DNA from: Sarcocystis neurona | Taxonomy: Eukaryota; Apicomplexa; Conoidasida; Eucoccidiorida; Sarcocystidae | Length of the DNA: 64,000 bases | Assembly (NCBI GenBank): GCA_000727475.1 | Contig: KL647305.1 | Coordinates: 2,000,265 to 2,064,264, forward strand | Direction: 5' to 3' | In this document: positions 63,700 through 64,000 of the stretch, piece by piece | Layout: the number at the start of each line of letters is the position of its first letter | Numbering within the stretch: position 1 is the first letter of the stretch | Made by a program: the position numbers and the translations under genes | Notes under the pieces: generated by a model | Told to the model about the DNA's origin: nothing | The model's database searches: none | What the model saw: the letters and a program-made list of their open reading frames with translations, nothing else

Positions 63700-64000
63700 C
63701 TATCTGTATATATATATATATGTGGTAATTTCTATATACACAACTATATACACATATATATATCTCTCTCTGCATATATCTATCTATCTATACGTATATA
63801 TGTGTCTCTCTCTCTTCTGTCTATATATCTATCTATCTATCTATCTGTATATATATATATGTATATATGTGTGTCTCTCTTCTGTCTATCTACCATATAT
63901 ATATATATATATATATGTATACTATGTGTGTCTCTCTCTCTTCTGTATATATATATATATATATCTCTCTCTCTATATATATATATACTATATAGTATAT
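63700..64000. repeat. TA/CT compound microsatellite at the window end
   Basis: Alternating (TA)n, (CTAT)n and CTCTCT blocks, with a roughly repeated order: TA array, GTGTCTCTCTC, TTCTGT, then a TA or ATCT array. It extends past the window edge. No gene. Confidence 0.95.

Noticed and set aside
1..64000. Telomere-like AAACCCT repeats, LTR retroelement genes and Eimeria surface antigen (SAG) genes
   Set aside because: Looked for because they are common in repeat-rich Eimeria segments; none was seen in this window.

Overview
The window is apicomplexan and most likely from an Eimeria species or close coccidian relative; the species cannot be told. The grounds are very dense CAG/CTG trinucleotide tracts encoding long Gln, Ala and Ser runs, giant proteins, a mosaic of repeat-rich and repeat-poor segments, and two eukaryotic genes typical of the group. 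All well-supported genes are on the plus strand. I see no rRNA, tRNA, CRISPR array or recognisable transposon.

Positions 1-36,760 hold one very large split gene, an FRM1-like formin. I resolved 11 exons by hand from acceptor/donor pairs and phase continuity. They give a tetratricopeptide exon (1122-1360), a single giant exon of 15.6 kb (3006-18611) full of Gln/Ser/Ala runs, and nine small exons. The small exons carry a Pro/Lys/Gly FH1-like linker and a complete FH2 actin-nucleating domain. All phases agree and the visible reading frame totals 5,904 residues, with the N terminus outside the window. The introns are 0.6-3.5 kb and carry TA, GT and CTG microsatellites, minisatellites, a 635-base assembly gap (21314-21948) and a striking pyrimidine/purine switch around the FH1 exon.

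Positions 36,761-46,500 form a repeat-poor segment almost free of CAG tracts. It has no gene I recognise. Two phase-consistent chains of short exons (36880-37743 and 39430-41882) and one 368-codon ORF with an internal duplication (45396-46502) are offered as tentative genes. Positions 46,500-50,318 return to CTG/CAG-rich sequence with no supported product.

Positions 50,319 to about 62,831 contain a second giant gene. Its C-terminal third is an ATG4-type cysteine protease (autophagy, ATG8 processing) broken into separated blocks by long low-complexity insertions. The catalytic Cys is in a GWGC motif at 61320-61322. The 3' end is not resolved: the frame changes between 61.5 and 62.4 kb, and the His/Asp box of the family was not found. 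The last 300 bases are TA/CT microsatellite.

The two main genes do not form a pathway. The formin should nucleate actin for gliding and invasion; ATG4 should act on ATG8, which in apicomplexans serves the apicoplast. What unites them is architecture: conserved domains embedded in enormous trinucleotide-derived low-complexity protein.
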